DNA of 30,000 bases from contig MCFG01000078.1 in the NCBI GenBank assembly GCA_002104895.1, forward strand, positions 140,001 to 170,000, in the 5' to 3' direction. The stretch's first letter is position 1. Each line of letters opens with the position of its first letter. A program made the position numbers and the translations under genes. Below are positions 1 to 14,176 of the stretch, in pieces. Origin of the DNA: Anaeromyces robustus. Its lineage: Eukaryota; Neocallimastigomycota; Neocallimastigomycetes; Neocallimastigales; Neocallimastigaceae. A model generated the notes under the pieces. The model was not told the DNA's origin, made no database searches, and was given only the letters and a program-made list of their open reading frames with translations.

Positions 1-137
1 GAAAAACAAAAAAAAATAAAAAATAAAAAATAAAATTAAAATTAAAATTAAAATAAAAATAAAAATTAAAATAAAAATATAAAATATAAAATATAAAAAT
101 TAATATTAAAAAATTTAAATGATTATCAAAAATAATG

Positions 138-183
<46 letters not shown>

Positions 184-252
184 ATTATTATTATATTTTT
201 AAATAAATATATTTTTAATTATATATATATATTTATATTTTTTATTTTTTAC
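1..252 (-). other. Start of RPA190 intron 3, cut by the window edge
   Basis: On the minus strand a GT donor (bases 252-251, followed by aaaaaat) directly follows the last credible codon of the RPA190 exon. Reading on through it gives only a low-complexity Lys/Tyr/Ile tail and a stop. The remaining 250 bases are A/T only and contain no acceptor followed by coding sequence, so the next exon lies outside the window. Bases about 136-190 are (AAT)n running straight into (ATT)n, which is self-complementary. Confidence 0.7.
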
Positions 253-3200
253 CTTAAAGTCAATTTCAACAATATTATCCTTCTTATTATAGTGATAACG
301 TGAAGCCCATTTAGAACTAGAAATAATTTTAGCAATATTTTGTTTAGAATTAACTTTTTCTTCTTCATCATCAACATCCATATCATCATTTTCTTCATCA
401 ACTTCCATATTATCTTCCATTTCCTTTTCTAATTTTTCTAATATTTTCTTATCTTCATCATCTGGACCTTCATAAGAAGCTTGTTGTTTTTGTTTCTTAG
501 CCAAGTTAGCATTAGTAGCATCATCTTCTTCATCATCCTTACTCTTTTGATTCTTATTTATCTTTTCAATTTCACCATTTTCAAATGAACCTAATTGAAC
601 ACCAATAATAGCATCAGCTTCTTCTCTTTCTTCAGCAGCGTTTCTAACTGAAGTCTTTAAAACCTTTTGAATAGCCTTTTCCATACCCTTAATAAATCTT
701 AAAAGAATACATTTTTCAATATCTTTTGTAGTAACTTCATATTCTTCAACACTATCCTTATTCGACCATAAAGATAATTTAACAGTGTAAATCTTATATC
801 TATGACCTAAATTATCTTTACTCTTTAAAGTTTCAACAACTTCTAAATGATTTATTACATTAGCTAAAACTAATTTAGAAAGTTGACAACATATACGTTT
901 AGACATTTCATCACTAACATTTTCTTTTAATGGAAGAGTCATCATTGGAGTTTGAATATGATCAGAAGCAGTCATAATAATTTCACGTAAACGTGGAATA
1001 CCAAGAGTAACATTTTTAGCACCAAAACCAGCAAAGTGGAAAGTATTTAATGTCATTTGTGTACTTGGTTCACCAATACTTTCAGCAGCTAATAAACCAA
1101 CAGATTCTCCTGGTTCAATAACAGCAGACATATATTTTAAGTTCATTAAAGCCTTGAACTTCTTACCAGTAATACCAGATTTATTATTACCATTCTTATC
1201 TTTTTCTATTAAAATTTGATCTGGGTTCTTTTCAATATATTCTGAAAGTTTCTTATAGAAAGCATCACTAGTACTACCAATATATCTAGATGGTGAATAT
1301 TTACTTAAGGAGGTATCATATTTAGATGGTTTCTTTACAGATTTCTTCATATACTTTTCAGCTTCATTAGCAATAATATGTTGAGAAGAAACAACCATTG
1401 GAAGTTTTAATTTATTAACAGCAGCATAATAATTCTTAGCCCAGAAACCAAATTGGTTTAAGGTTTTTTGTTTTTGAACATCTAAAGAATCTTCACCATA
1501 TAAGAATTGAACAACACTACCATCACTATCACGAACAGTATTATCGTATTGAACTTTTAATCCTTCCAAGTGCTTAATTAAACATCTTTGTAAGTAACCA
1601 GATCTAGAAGTCTTTACAGCAGTATCAATTAAACCTTCACGACCGGCCATACAGTGGAAGAAATATTCTTGTGGTTTAATACCAGTTAAGAAACGTCCAG
1701 CAATATAACCACCAGCTCTAGCTGAAGTATCATAAGGTTGGAAGGATGGTAATGTTTTACCAGAAACCATAACTGGAACTCTTCTACCTTCTAATTCTTG
1801 TTGACCAAGTAAACATGAAATTTGACTGACATTAACATTACTACCTTTAGCACCAGAAACAGTCATTTTTTGCATATTATTTTCTGGGAAAGTTCTGTAA
1901 AGATGATTTGGAATACATGATGAAATAATTTCAGAAGTAATACCATTGAATTTACCCTTCATAACACCATCTAAATTGGCAAGACTTTCATCGGAACGAA
2001 TAATATGTTCTAAACGTTTCTTTAATTCAACATCATATTCACTTTCTCTATAAATAGATTTACCATGTTCATCAATAACACTTGTATGTTGTAATGCAGT
2101 TTTCTTACCAGCAACAACACTTTTTTTAATAATTTCCTTTCTGATCTTATCACCTTCTGGTGTTAATAATAAATCATCCATTCTACATGAGAAACCAGTA
2201 TGTTGAAGATAATTTGTTAATAAACGAGATAAAATAGATAATAATTTTCCAGCATATGGAGCACCGTAAACTTCATAAACAGCATGAACTAAACCATTAG
2301 CTGAAGCACCAACTTGTGATTTATCCATAATACCTTGACAAAGATAACCATCGCAAACAATGACTTTTTGTTCTTCTTCAGCACATGGTCCCCAGTATCT
2401 ACCTGGTACCTTAGCCTTAGATTCTAAGTTTAATGGTTTGTTATGACCAGTTAAATTTAATAAAATAGTAGAAATAATTTGTTTACCGGTCCACATTGGA
2501 TATGGTTTAAGAATAGCTGGGGTAAGAGTAACAACTCTACCATTTAAACCAATTGGAACATCATCTTCAATATTACCATTTCCTTCAGTATTAGTAGCAC
2601 CAATACCACCTTCACATCTTAATGCAGCATAAACTAATTGCATATATTCACCCTTATCGAAGAAAGAATCCTTACTTGTCATACCGACACCAGCACAAAC
2701 GTGATCTTGAATTAAACCACGTAAAACACCACCATCAGTTGGTACAAGATATTGTTGATCCGTTCTTGCAATAAGCATAGCTTCAGCTCTTGCAGTATCA
2801 CTTTGTAAGAAGTGAAGATTCATTTCATCACCATCAAAATCAGCATTGTAAGTATTACAATTAGCATAGTGCATACGTAAAGTTTTTTCTTTTGGAAGAA
2901 TACGTGCTGTATGAGCCATAATGGATGGCTTGTGAAGAGTTGGTTGACGATTCATAAGTACATAATCACCATTTCTAATATGACGATAAACCTTCTTATT
3001 AGTATGAGCTTGAATTTGCATATCATTAGATTCAATTGATGGTGTCAATAATTGATTGGCAACAGCCATTCTTGCTGTCATATCAAGAGATTTTAAATTT
3101 AATAAAGTACCATTTGAATCTTGAACATGAGTGGCACCTGGCCAAACATCTGGACCATTTATAACGCATTGACGTAATTCATTAACGTTATATTGAGTAA

Positions 3201-5014
3201 CGGCTTCTGGATAAGTTAATCTAACAGCAAAAGCTGGAGGAATACCAATTTCATTTGTTTCAATATTAACATCTGGTGAAATAACAGAACGAGCAGCATA
3301 ATTAACACGCTTACCCATCATATGCTTACGGAATAAACCTTCTTTCTTTTCTAATACTTGTCTAATACCTGGAGTAAGTGGTTTTCCATCCTTTGTATAT
3401 TGATTTGGATTAGTGGTATTATCAAGCATAGTATTAACAGAAATTTGTAAATTAATCCAACTATTAATAATACGATTATCTTGAGTAATTTCTTCAGCAT
3501 CTGATTTTTCTAATGATTTAGATTGATTATGAACATCAATAATATAATTAATTTGTTTTAAAATATTTTCTAAGTGAGTATTTTGAGCATGTTGATGAGC
3601 TATACCATTAACTTTAGAAGCTGGTCTGAAACGAGATGGAGAAACTGGAATAACATCAAGGAAGAAAATTTTGTGTGAAGATTCACGAACTCCATTACCA
3701 ACATTCTTACCATAAATTAAATCAAGAATTTCCTTTTCATTCTTCCATAATAATTCCATATGTCTTAAAGTATCTAATGGAGTTATAAATTTACCTTCAG
3801 ATTTTGCATTTTCTTCATCAGAATCATAATATTCATCAGATTCAGTCTTGAATAATGGTTCAAAAGTTATACCTTTAGCATTCATTATAGCTTTACTCTT
3901 ACTTGGTAAATCTTTTTGGAAAATTTTATGACTACCTTCTTTTCTTAATTTTGGTGAAATACCTTTACAATTATGACATGAAATAGCTGGTATATCTTTT
4001 AAAAATTCCTTTTCTAATTTATGTAATTCTAAAGTTAATATAGTAGTTTTAACATATTGATGTGGATTTTCGGCAATTTTTTCATCAACATATTTTTTAA
4101 TTTCTGCAATAATTTCATCTTCAGATAATGAAGGTGTTTTCTTTGCACCTTCATCTTCAAATCTTATTGGATTAATTCTTTGAACAAATTCATCAATTTC
4201 CTTAGCTTCAACTAATAAACCAGCATAAATAAGTTTGAATTTAGCAATGTATGTTTGCATCTTTTATTATTAATTTATGATTTTATTAATTTATGTATTT
4301 TTATTAAGTATAATATAAGCATAATTTTTTTTTTTTTTGTTATTATGAATAGAAATAAGAGAATAATAAAGATTTTCCATAGAAATAATATAATATTATT
4401 ATTTAAATATATAATAAAAATTAAAAATAATAAAATTAATAATAATAATAATAAAAATTGTATTTTAAATGAATTTTTATTTTTTTTTTTTTTAAAAAAA
4501 AAAAACAATAAAAAAATTAATTCCAATTACCTTAACTCTTCCAGTTCTGAAATGATGACAACAGAAACATAATGATTGCATAAGTTTATATAATGTTTTA
4601 AAAACAATTGTATTATATAATGGAACTGGTAATTCAATATGACCAAAGTGACCTGGACATTCAAAATATCCTAAACCACAAGTGTGACAGCTATTAACAA
4701 TTTGTTAAAATTCATTAAATAATAATAAAAACAATTAATTAATAAATTAATTAAATAATTAAATTTAAATTAAAATTTAAATTTCAACATTAAATTTCTT
4801 TTATATTAATTAAATTTAATAATATATACCTATCATCACGTTCATATGGACCTAAAGCTAAATCATAAAGACCACCAGTGGTTGGATGACCTAAATTATC
4901 CAATGTAACTGGATTTGTAATTTGTTTTACTGAAAGCTTTCTAATTTCATCTGAAGTATAAAATGAAAATGAAACAGATGAAACTTTTTTTAATACAGGA
5001 TTTTCGATATTCAT
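253..5014 (-). CDS. RPA190: DNA-directed RNA polymerase I largest subunit (A190), 3' end missing
   Basis: Catalytic largest subunit of nucleolar RNA polymerase I, which transcribes the rRNA precursor. Exons read on the minus strand: 5014-4830, 4690-4531 and 4260-253. They join in frame (61 codons plus 2 nt; 1 nt plus 53 codons; 1336 codons), giving 1451 visible residues against about 1660 in yeast. Introns are 139 and 270 nt, GT-AG; a third begins at 252 and the C-terminal part lies off the window. Start ATG at 5014-5012. Motifs in spliced numbering: clamp zinc site C63, C66, C73, H76 (CPGHFGH); second site C103, C106, C210, C213; KHMMGKRVNYAARSVISPD; catalytic NADFDGDEMN with D589, D591, D593; bridge helix about 979-1015; trigger-loop core QMTLNTFHFAG at 1183-1193. 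An acidic stretch at about 1354-1415 (bases 361-546) sits where the yeast jaw carries its DNA-mimicking expander loop. FRPASKVNG and RQAVINGPD-like sequence, plus the acidic loop, favour Pol I over Pol II or III; there is no heptad tail in view. Confidence 0.95.
4471..4522. repeat. Poly-T/poly-A self-complementary tract beside a splice donor
   Basis: Within RPA190 intron 2, a T run (after gaatttttat) is followed at once by an A run and a partly matching flank ending ttaattcc. The two halves can pair. On the transcribed strand this lies within about 10 nt of the intron's GT donor at 4530-4529. I see the repeat directly; any effect on splicing is a guess. Confidence 0.6.
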
Positions 5015-5057
5015 TTTTAATTAGTTAAATTAATTTCTAATATTTTTCATGTGTTTT

Positions 5058-5066
5058 CTATTGGTT
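5058..5066 (-). promoter_or_regulatory. Possible CCAAT box upstream of RPA190
   Basis: The plus strand reads ctattggtt, so CCAAT lies on the RPA190 coding strand about 45-50 bp upstream of its ATG. It is one of few non-A/T clusters in the near upstream region. A five-base motif this close to the start could be in the 5' UTR or be chance, so this is only a pointer. Confidence 0.2.
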
Positions 5067-5772
5067 TTTATTATAAATTAATTAATAAATTATAAAAAAA
5101 TATATAATTAGTTTTATAATAATAATTAATATGTAGAAATAAGAACAAAGAATTAATGATATTAGATTGTATTAAAAAAAAGTTTTCCATATTAATTCAA
5201 TAGTATTATATTTTTTTTTTGATTTTATATTTAAATTAAAAATGAAAATATTTTTTTTTAATATATATTTGTAATAAAATTTGGTTTTAATTATTAATTA
5301 TTCACTTTGAAAAAAATTTTGAAATTCTAATTGTTCATAATTTTTGATTTCATTTATACTTTCTATAATTATTTTTTTAATAATATGGTAGTTCTTATTT
5401 TAAAAAAAAAAAAATAGTTAAAATAATTTATATTTATATATTAATATCAATATTAACCTTTATTTTATAATTTTCTTTTCCCAATTAGATTCTTTCAATC
5501 CAAAAATCTCTAATTTATATTATAAATAAGTTATAGAAATAAAAATAAATTAAATAAATTAAATATTAAATAACAATCAAAAAATAAAAAAGAGAAGATA
5601 AGGGAATATAATAAATAAATAATGAAATGGTTATAAATAAATAAATTAAATAACTATATTTTTTTTTTAGAAATTTAATTTCTCATTCCTATTTTCTCTT
5701 TTTTTTTAATAAAAAAATTATTTAAAAAAAAAAAAATATTTTGAAAATAAAATTATTTAAATTATATCTAAT

Positions 5773-5810
<38 letters not shown>

Positions 5811-6198
5811 AATTACTGTTATAATAATTATAATATTAAATTATTTTTTTTTTAAAATTTTAAAAAAAAAATTATATATAAATACTATAAATGATTATAT
5901 CTATTATATATTGTTTATTATATATAATTATATATTAAAATATTTTACTTATAATAAAAAGTAAAATTTTATCCAATCATTTTAATTTGATTTTTTTTTC
6001 AATCAATAATTAATATAAAAAAAATATATATATTAATGATACATACACTAATTACGTTTTTAAATGAAATGTACAATACGTTAATTAATACGTATGTGGG
6101 TACTTTTATATAAATAACTAATTTGTACTAACAATCAAATAAAAAAAATTTTTTTAACTTATATATATATTTTTTGGATTAATATTTTAGTATATTTT

Positions 6199-6275
6199 AT
6201 TTAAATATAATCCCAGAAATATTATTAGGAATACAAATATTTTTTAAGTAATAATTTCTGGGATTACATTTAAAT
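6199..6275. repeat. Near-perfect inverted repeat (28 bp arms)
   Basis: The left arm 6199-6227 and right arm 6249-6275 are reverse complements apart from a 2-bp indel and one mismatch. The core of the stem is taatcccagaaat / atttctgggatta, 13 of 13 paired and containing the only CCC and GGG of the neighbourhood. The loop is about 21 nt. It would form a strong cruciform or RNA hairpin. It could be a small MITE remnant or a structured transcript; no target-site duplication is evident. Confidence 0.75.
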
Positions 6276-7039
6276 ACATTTAAATAAATTATTTCCTAAC
6301 ATAATAATAAATTTTTATATAATTTATTCAATTATATAAATAAGTATTACTATTTATTTAAATCTATTAGTAAACAAACTATAATTTATAGTAAAGAATG
6401 AGAATAATAAAAATAAAATTTAAAAAGAAAAATAATAGATAATATTAAAAAAATAATTGTAAAATATTTAAATAAAATAGTCATAAATCAAAATTTTTAA
6501 ATTTTTTTTTTATTTTTATTTTAATTTCTCTTTTAATAACTACTATCGATTAATTATATTATAAAAATTTATTCATGTATATATTGTAATTAAATTGTAA
6601 ATATTTATACATTTTTTTTTTTTTTTATTTAAATTTATATATTTAACATTTTTATTGTTGATATTATTTCGTTTGATTTTTAACAATTAAATAATATTAC
6701 ATTTATTATTACATCAATATTTTATGATGATATATTTATTAATATTACTGTTTAACTTTTTTATTTTAGTGTTTTTTTTTTTTTTATTATTATTTTTTTT
6801 TTTTTTATTTTTTTTGTTTTGGTTTTTTCGTTTTTTGTTTTCTCGTTTTATTATTATTATTATTATTATTTTTTTTTTTTTTTTTTTTGAATCTTAATTT
6901 TTCTTTGTTTCTTTTTTCATTATTTAAATGTATTATAATATTTAAGTTATTTTAACTTTAATAACAAAAAATAAATATAATAAATCTTTTAAAATTTATA
7001 TAATCTTAACATTAAATTAGATATATAAATTTTAATAAT

Positions 7040-9368
<2,329 letters not shown>

Positions 9369-12293
9369 TTCTTTTATTAAAATTAAAACAAACAATAATA
9401 AAATATATATATATATATAATTATAAGTATTATATAATAAACTAATATAAACTAATATAATTTAATATTTATATAAATGATTCATTCATTTATTATTTTA
9501 TATTGTAAAATCTCAAACATGTTACTGATTAAAATATTTATTTCTTAATATTTATATAAAATAAATATTTCTTTTATTTATTAATTTATTTATCTATTTA
9601 TTTATCTATTTATTTATTTTTAATTCATTTATTTTTTAATTGTTTATTTTATTGTTTAATGTTGTTTACAATAATTAAGCATTAAATGCGATTAATAATT
9701 TTTCATCTCATAAAATCTATAAAAATTTCTGTATGTTTATATATTTATTCCTTTATAAAATGAACATAACATATCAGTGAATATTCATTCTCTTATTCAT
9801 ATTATTTATTTATTTGTTTATTAATATATATATTGTATTATTTTATTTCGATTCTATTGATTATTTTTTTCTATATATGTGTGAAGTACATATATTACTA
9901 TAAAGATTAATAAATTAAGTATTGTTTTCCTGTTAATTCATAACAATAAGAAAATCATTTATTGTAAAAAAAATGTATATATATGTATATAATGTGAAAA
10001 TATTACTGTTATAATTGAAATTGACTGTTTATAATGATAAATTAATTATAAAAGAATTTAGTTATAAATAATATTTTTATTTATATATATAATAAAAATC
10101 TACTTTTTGTTAATATATATAATATGTATTAATGATTAAAACATTCTATATATTTTCATTTTATATTTATGTCCCCTTTGAGAAAAAAAATAATAATAAA
10201 AATAATCATTTCAAAATTATCTCCTTTTTCTTTTATTATTATTTTATTTGAAATTTTAAATTTTTTACTTTCAACATTATTTAAAATTTTATTATTATTT
10301 CTTTTTATTTCTTTTATATATATATATATAAATTCATTTTATATTGTTACAGTTATTATTATTTTAAATATAAATATATATATAAAGATAAAATGCTTAC
10401 TAATTATTATAATATATATATAAAAATCTTTATATTTTTTTTAAAAAATAAAAAGAGAAGAAAAAGAAAAAAAGAAAAAATTATTATCGGAAAAAAATAT
10501 TATATTTTATAATAAAAAGATAATAAATAATTTTTATTATAAAAAAAAAACAAAAAGATATTATTATTATAAATTATAAATAAATAATAGTTAAGTTGTA
10601 TTATGTATAATATATATTTTAATATATATTTATTAAATATTAAATACCTACTATTATTATTAAATAATTAATATAATATATATAAAAATGTAATATGTAG
10701 AATTAAATATATATTATTTAATAATAAAGTAATAATAATAATAGTTAAAATAAAGAAAAAATTTTTATTAAAATATTAAAAATTTATAATTAAAATGAGA
10801 TAATATAAAGTTAAAGTTATAAAATAAAACTGTATAAATAATATATAATTATAAATATATATTTGTATTACAATACATATTATACATATATTAAAATTAA
10901 ATAAAAATAAACAATTCTATATTTGTAATATTATATATTATTTAATAAAATTTAAATATATAAATTATAAAACAAAAAAAAAATATTTTTAATTATATTT
11001 ATAAAAAAAATATTAATATTATTAATTAAATGAAATGTATTATATATATAACCGATTTTTAAAAATCTTTTTCAATAATATTAAGGATTAGAATTTAAAT
11101 TATTTTATATATATATTAATTAATACATTTCATTATATTATAAATTAAATTATTATTTTTTAATCATATATTATTTAATTTAATCAATATATTTTAATTG
11201 AATATTTTTAAATGTATTTTAGTAAATAAAGAAAATGATAATAACTAAATAAATATTTATATGTAAATAAATAAATAATAATAACAAATAAATAAATTTA
11301 AAACTTTAAATAAAATAATTTTTTATTAAAAAAAGAAAAGTTATTGTTAAATAGAAAGAAAATATATATTATAAAAAAAAGTCTAAAATTATATATTAAA
11401 ATTGTTAAAAATATTATATAATATAATTAATATAATATATGTTTTTTTTATTTTTTTTTAATAAATCTAAATTTCAATTAATGAATTTACTCGCAGATTT
11501 ATTGGAAAAAAAATTTTATAATATATATCATATAAACTATAATAATATAAATACTAATTGATGTAATTGTTGAAGATGATTATCACAATAAAATAAATAT
11601 ATATATATTAAGATTTTTAAATATTTAAAGAATATTTATATATAAGTAAATTTCATCAAGAAATTCAATGGGTTAATAATCTGATGTTATGTTTATTTTT
11701 AAGATTCTACAAAGAGAATATATTAATTACCACTAAAATTAAAATATTTGATAACATTTGGTATATAAAAATAATTTAAAAAATAAATTATTCAAGAAAG
11801 TTTTTTTTTTTTTTTCAATATAGTTAATTGTGATATTTATAATTAATTAATTCGTTTTCTTTCTTAGTTTTTTTTTTTTCTTAACTGTATAATTTCTTTT
11901 ATATATTTTTCATATTTCATATTATATAAATATACAATTATAATAGTATACAAATATATTATAACAATTTGACTATAATAAAATATATACACTTTTTATA
12001 AAAGAAAAATAATTATTACTTTAATTACAGATATTAATTTTTAATAATTAATTAGACTATTATTTTAAAAAAAAAAAAATTATATCTAATAAATCGAGTT
12101 CTACAATATCTACATTAATAATCATATAATAAAATAATAATAATAAAAAAAAAATTAACTATTTAAGGTAAATTTATTTTATCCTAACCTATTATATCAG
12201 TTTCAATTACATGAATATAGATTGAATATTTCTTTTTGATATACATATCAATTTATTTTATTATTTATAAAAATTTGCAAGAATAAAATTCAC

Positions 12294-12328
12294 AAACTTT
12301 TTGGAATCTTTAAAGATTACAAAAGTTT
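12294..12328. repeat. Short hairpin
   Basis: The arms aaactttttggaatctt (12294-12310) and aagattacaaaagttt (12313-12328) pair with about two mismatches and a 2-nt loop. It lies 30 bp left of the terminal-inverted-repeat element. Confidence 0.6.
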
Positions 12329-12357
12329 AAATATTCTTTCTTTATTATATTTTACCA

Positions 12358-12608
12358 TTTTGATTGATTATTAGATATATTTTTTTAAAATATATCTAAA
12401 ATATTGCCTATTCAAATGAAGTAAATGTTAAGAAGACACCTGACGCATATAATCTATTGAAACAGTTTCAATATTGATTTACATAATTAATATTTATTAA
12501 GATAAATTAGAACTAAAACTGGTAATTGATTTAAATAAATAATTCAAAGTTTCAAAGAGGATAGAACAACTATATATGTTTTAAGATATATCTAATAATT
12601 AATCAAAA
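12358..12608. mobile_element. MITE-like element with 23 bp terminal inverted repeats
   Basis: The left end 12358-12380 and the reverse complement of the right end 12586-12608 match at 22 of 23 positions, starting TTTTGATT. The 251 bp between the outer ends are visibly richer in G and C than the flanks (for example aagacacctgacgc near 12432-12445). No transposase is encoded. I see no clear target-site duplication, so this may be old or not a transposon at all. The left end also forms its own small hairpin (ttagatatat...atatatctaa at 12371-12398). Confidence 0.45.
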
Positions 12609-12923
12609 CGATAAAGTTTTTTTTTTTTAAAAAAAAAACAAAAAAAAAAGCATATATATAATAATAAATATTTATTATATATTGCAAATTACATAAATAG
12701 AAAATATTGATTCTAATGAAAAGTATTTTAATATTAATTTTTTTTTTATGTATAATATATATTATAATATATATAATAATGTTTATATATAAGTATTTAT
12801 ATATAGTATATTAAGTTTTTTTTTTTTTTTTTTTTTCATTTTTTATGTAAGTGTAAACCAGTGTTTTTTATTACATAAATGTAAATTAGTGATTTTATAT
12901 ATATCTAATTAATATACAATAAT

Positions 12924-12969
12924 AAATGTTAATTATATATATATATAATGGTAATTATAATTAACATTT
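12924..12969. repeat. 14 bp inverted repeat next to the tandem duplication
   Basis: aaatgttaattata (12924-12937) and tataattaacattt (12956-12969) are exact reverse complements around an (AT)n-containing loop. The right arm ends 2 bp before the first 111 bp repeat copy. Confidence 0.7.
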
Positions 12970-12971
12970 AA

Positions 12972-13216
12972 TTTATTTGGTAAATATATATTCATAAGTT
13001 TATAAATATATATTAATAATACAATATTTTATAATGTTGATAATGTTTGATAATATTTATAAGTTTTATTTTAAAACTTCAGTTTATTTAGTAAATATAT
13101 ATTCATAAGTTTATAAATATATATATTAATAATACAATATTTTATAATGTTGATAATGTTTGATAATATTTATAAGTTTTATTTTAAAACCTCAGTTTAT
13201 TTAGTAAATATATTTT
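12972..13216. repeat. 111 bp tandem duplication, 2.2 copies
   Basis: Copy 1 is 12972-13082 and copy 2 is 13083-13195. They differ only by one G/A, one T/C (aaaacttcag versus aaaacctcag) and a 2-bp AT slip. A third partial copy, tttatttagtaaatatat, begins at 13196 and fades after about 20 bp. The near identity implies a recent duplication. Confidence 0.95.
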
Positions 13217-13841
13217 GCAATTAATTTTTAAATATTATAATAATATTCATATGTATCTCCTCGATTATTGTCAATCCCTATCCTTTGGAATCTATTTATT
13301 TGGTTTGCTATTATTTTCACAAAAAATGAATTGACTCATACCTCTGTTATATATATATATAATATATATTGCTTTTTATTGTTATTTATAGTTTTGCATT
13401 TTTTTTTTTTATTTTTCATTTTTTAATAAAATAAATAGAATTATAATGATAATAATTCTATTTTTTTTTTGTTTCTTTTTATCTTTTATATTTATTGATT
13501 TTTTTTTTTTTTTTTTTCTATAAAGCACATAACTTGTACATCATCCTCATTAGTTTAAATATTAATATACAGGAATCATAAAAAAAAACATAAAATAAAA
13601 AAATGATACTAATAAAAAAAAAAAAAAAAACTAAATATATGTATTCGAAAATTAAACTATTTTATTCTAATATAAATATTATAACAACAACAATAATATG
13701 ATACTTTCCTACTTTCCTATTTATATATAGATAACAATGAATAATACTGGAGGCTATAAAGTAGTATAGTAATACATAAAAAAAATAAATCCATACTAAC
13801 CCTTAATTCTACTTAAAGAATTAAAGTAAAATTGATCTATC

Positions 13842-14099
13842 CTATTCTACTTCATTTGGGTCGGTAATAAGATCCGTTCTTTGATGCAGATATGCTAGAA
13901 AAAAGGAAACGTAAATCCAAATTGTGAATAATTTATATATAAGAACAAATTTTATATTGAGAAGTTATTATTAACAAATATATATAGTTATTGGTTATTT
14001 AGATGATGTACCAAATTTTTTAAGATTGGCATTTACCCTACTAGGCTGTCCTACTGTGTTATCCTCATTGACGTTCTTATATTTATTGAAAATTATTAT
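13842..14099 (-). pseudogene. Decayed coding fragments, possibly non-LTR retroelement
   Basis: Unrecognised island, less AT-rich than its flanks. On the minus strand, 13964-13842 reads as 40 open codons ending FFLAYLHQRTDLITDPNEVE and a stop; 14099-13995 reads as 34 open codons ending RVNANLKKFGTSSK and a stop. Neither has a start codon and neither continues into a credible exon. LITDPNEVE resembles the linker that precedes the reverse-transcriptase domain in many LINE-type proteins (pattern ITDPxEV), and a one-base shift after it keeps an open frame into DQFYFNSL. That similarity is from memory and weak. Alternatives are exons of an unknown spliced gene or chance; the plus strand is open opposite the second fragment too. 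Confidence 0.2.
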
Positions 14100-14176
14100 T
14101 TATACATTTTACATTTCATATTATATATATAGTGATATATAAAGGTAGAAAAATCTTATAAATTTTTTTTTCTCTT

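Larger units (their letters stand above)
5015..7039. other. Spacer between RPA190 and the PP2A gene
   Basis: About 2 kb holding, by position, the 5' flank of RPA190 and the 3' flank of the phosphatase gene. It is almost all A/T, with T runs near 5773-5802, 6612-6626 and 6870-6888. Two items stand out: the hairpin at 6199-6275 and the ACGT palindrome near 6076-6095. Short stretches at 5298-5400 and near 5460-5510 read like protein on the minus strand, but each is under about 35 codons and has no start. I see no gene here. Confidence 0.6.

Noticed and set aside
4255-4572. Open frames on both strands across RPA190 intron 2
   Set aside because: They consist of Ile, Leu, Phe, Asn and Lys only and lie within an intron (and partly antisense to exon 2) whose borders join the flanking exons in frame.
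5298-5510. Two protein-like minus-strand pieces between RPA190 and PP2A, one ending FFQSE and a stop
   Set aside because: Each is about 15-35 codons, separated by stops and a T run; no start and no exon chain could be built.
11632-11790. Plus-strand stretch of about 50 open codons with fairly varied residues (LISKFHQEIQWV-like)
   Set aside because: No start at its beginning, no splice context, and open runs of this length are expected by chance in a window of this size.
12403-12477. Short plus-strand frame reading AYSNEVNVKKTPDAYN
   Set aside because: Only about 24 codons between stops, inside the terminal-inverted-repeat element; too short to call coding.
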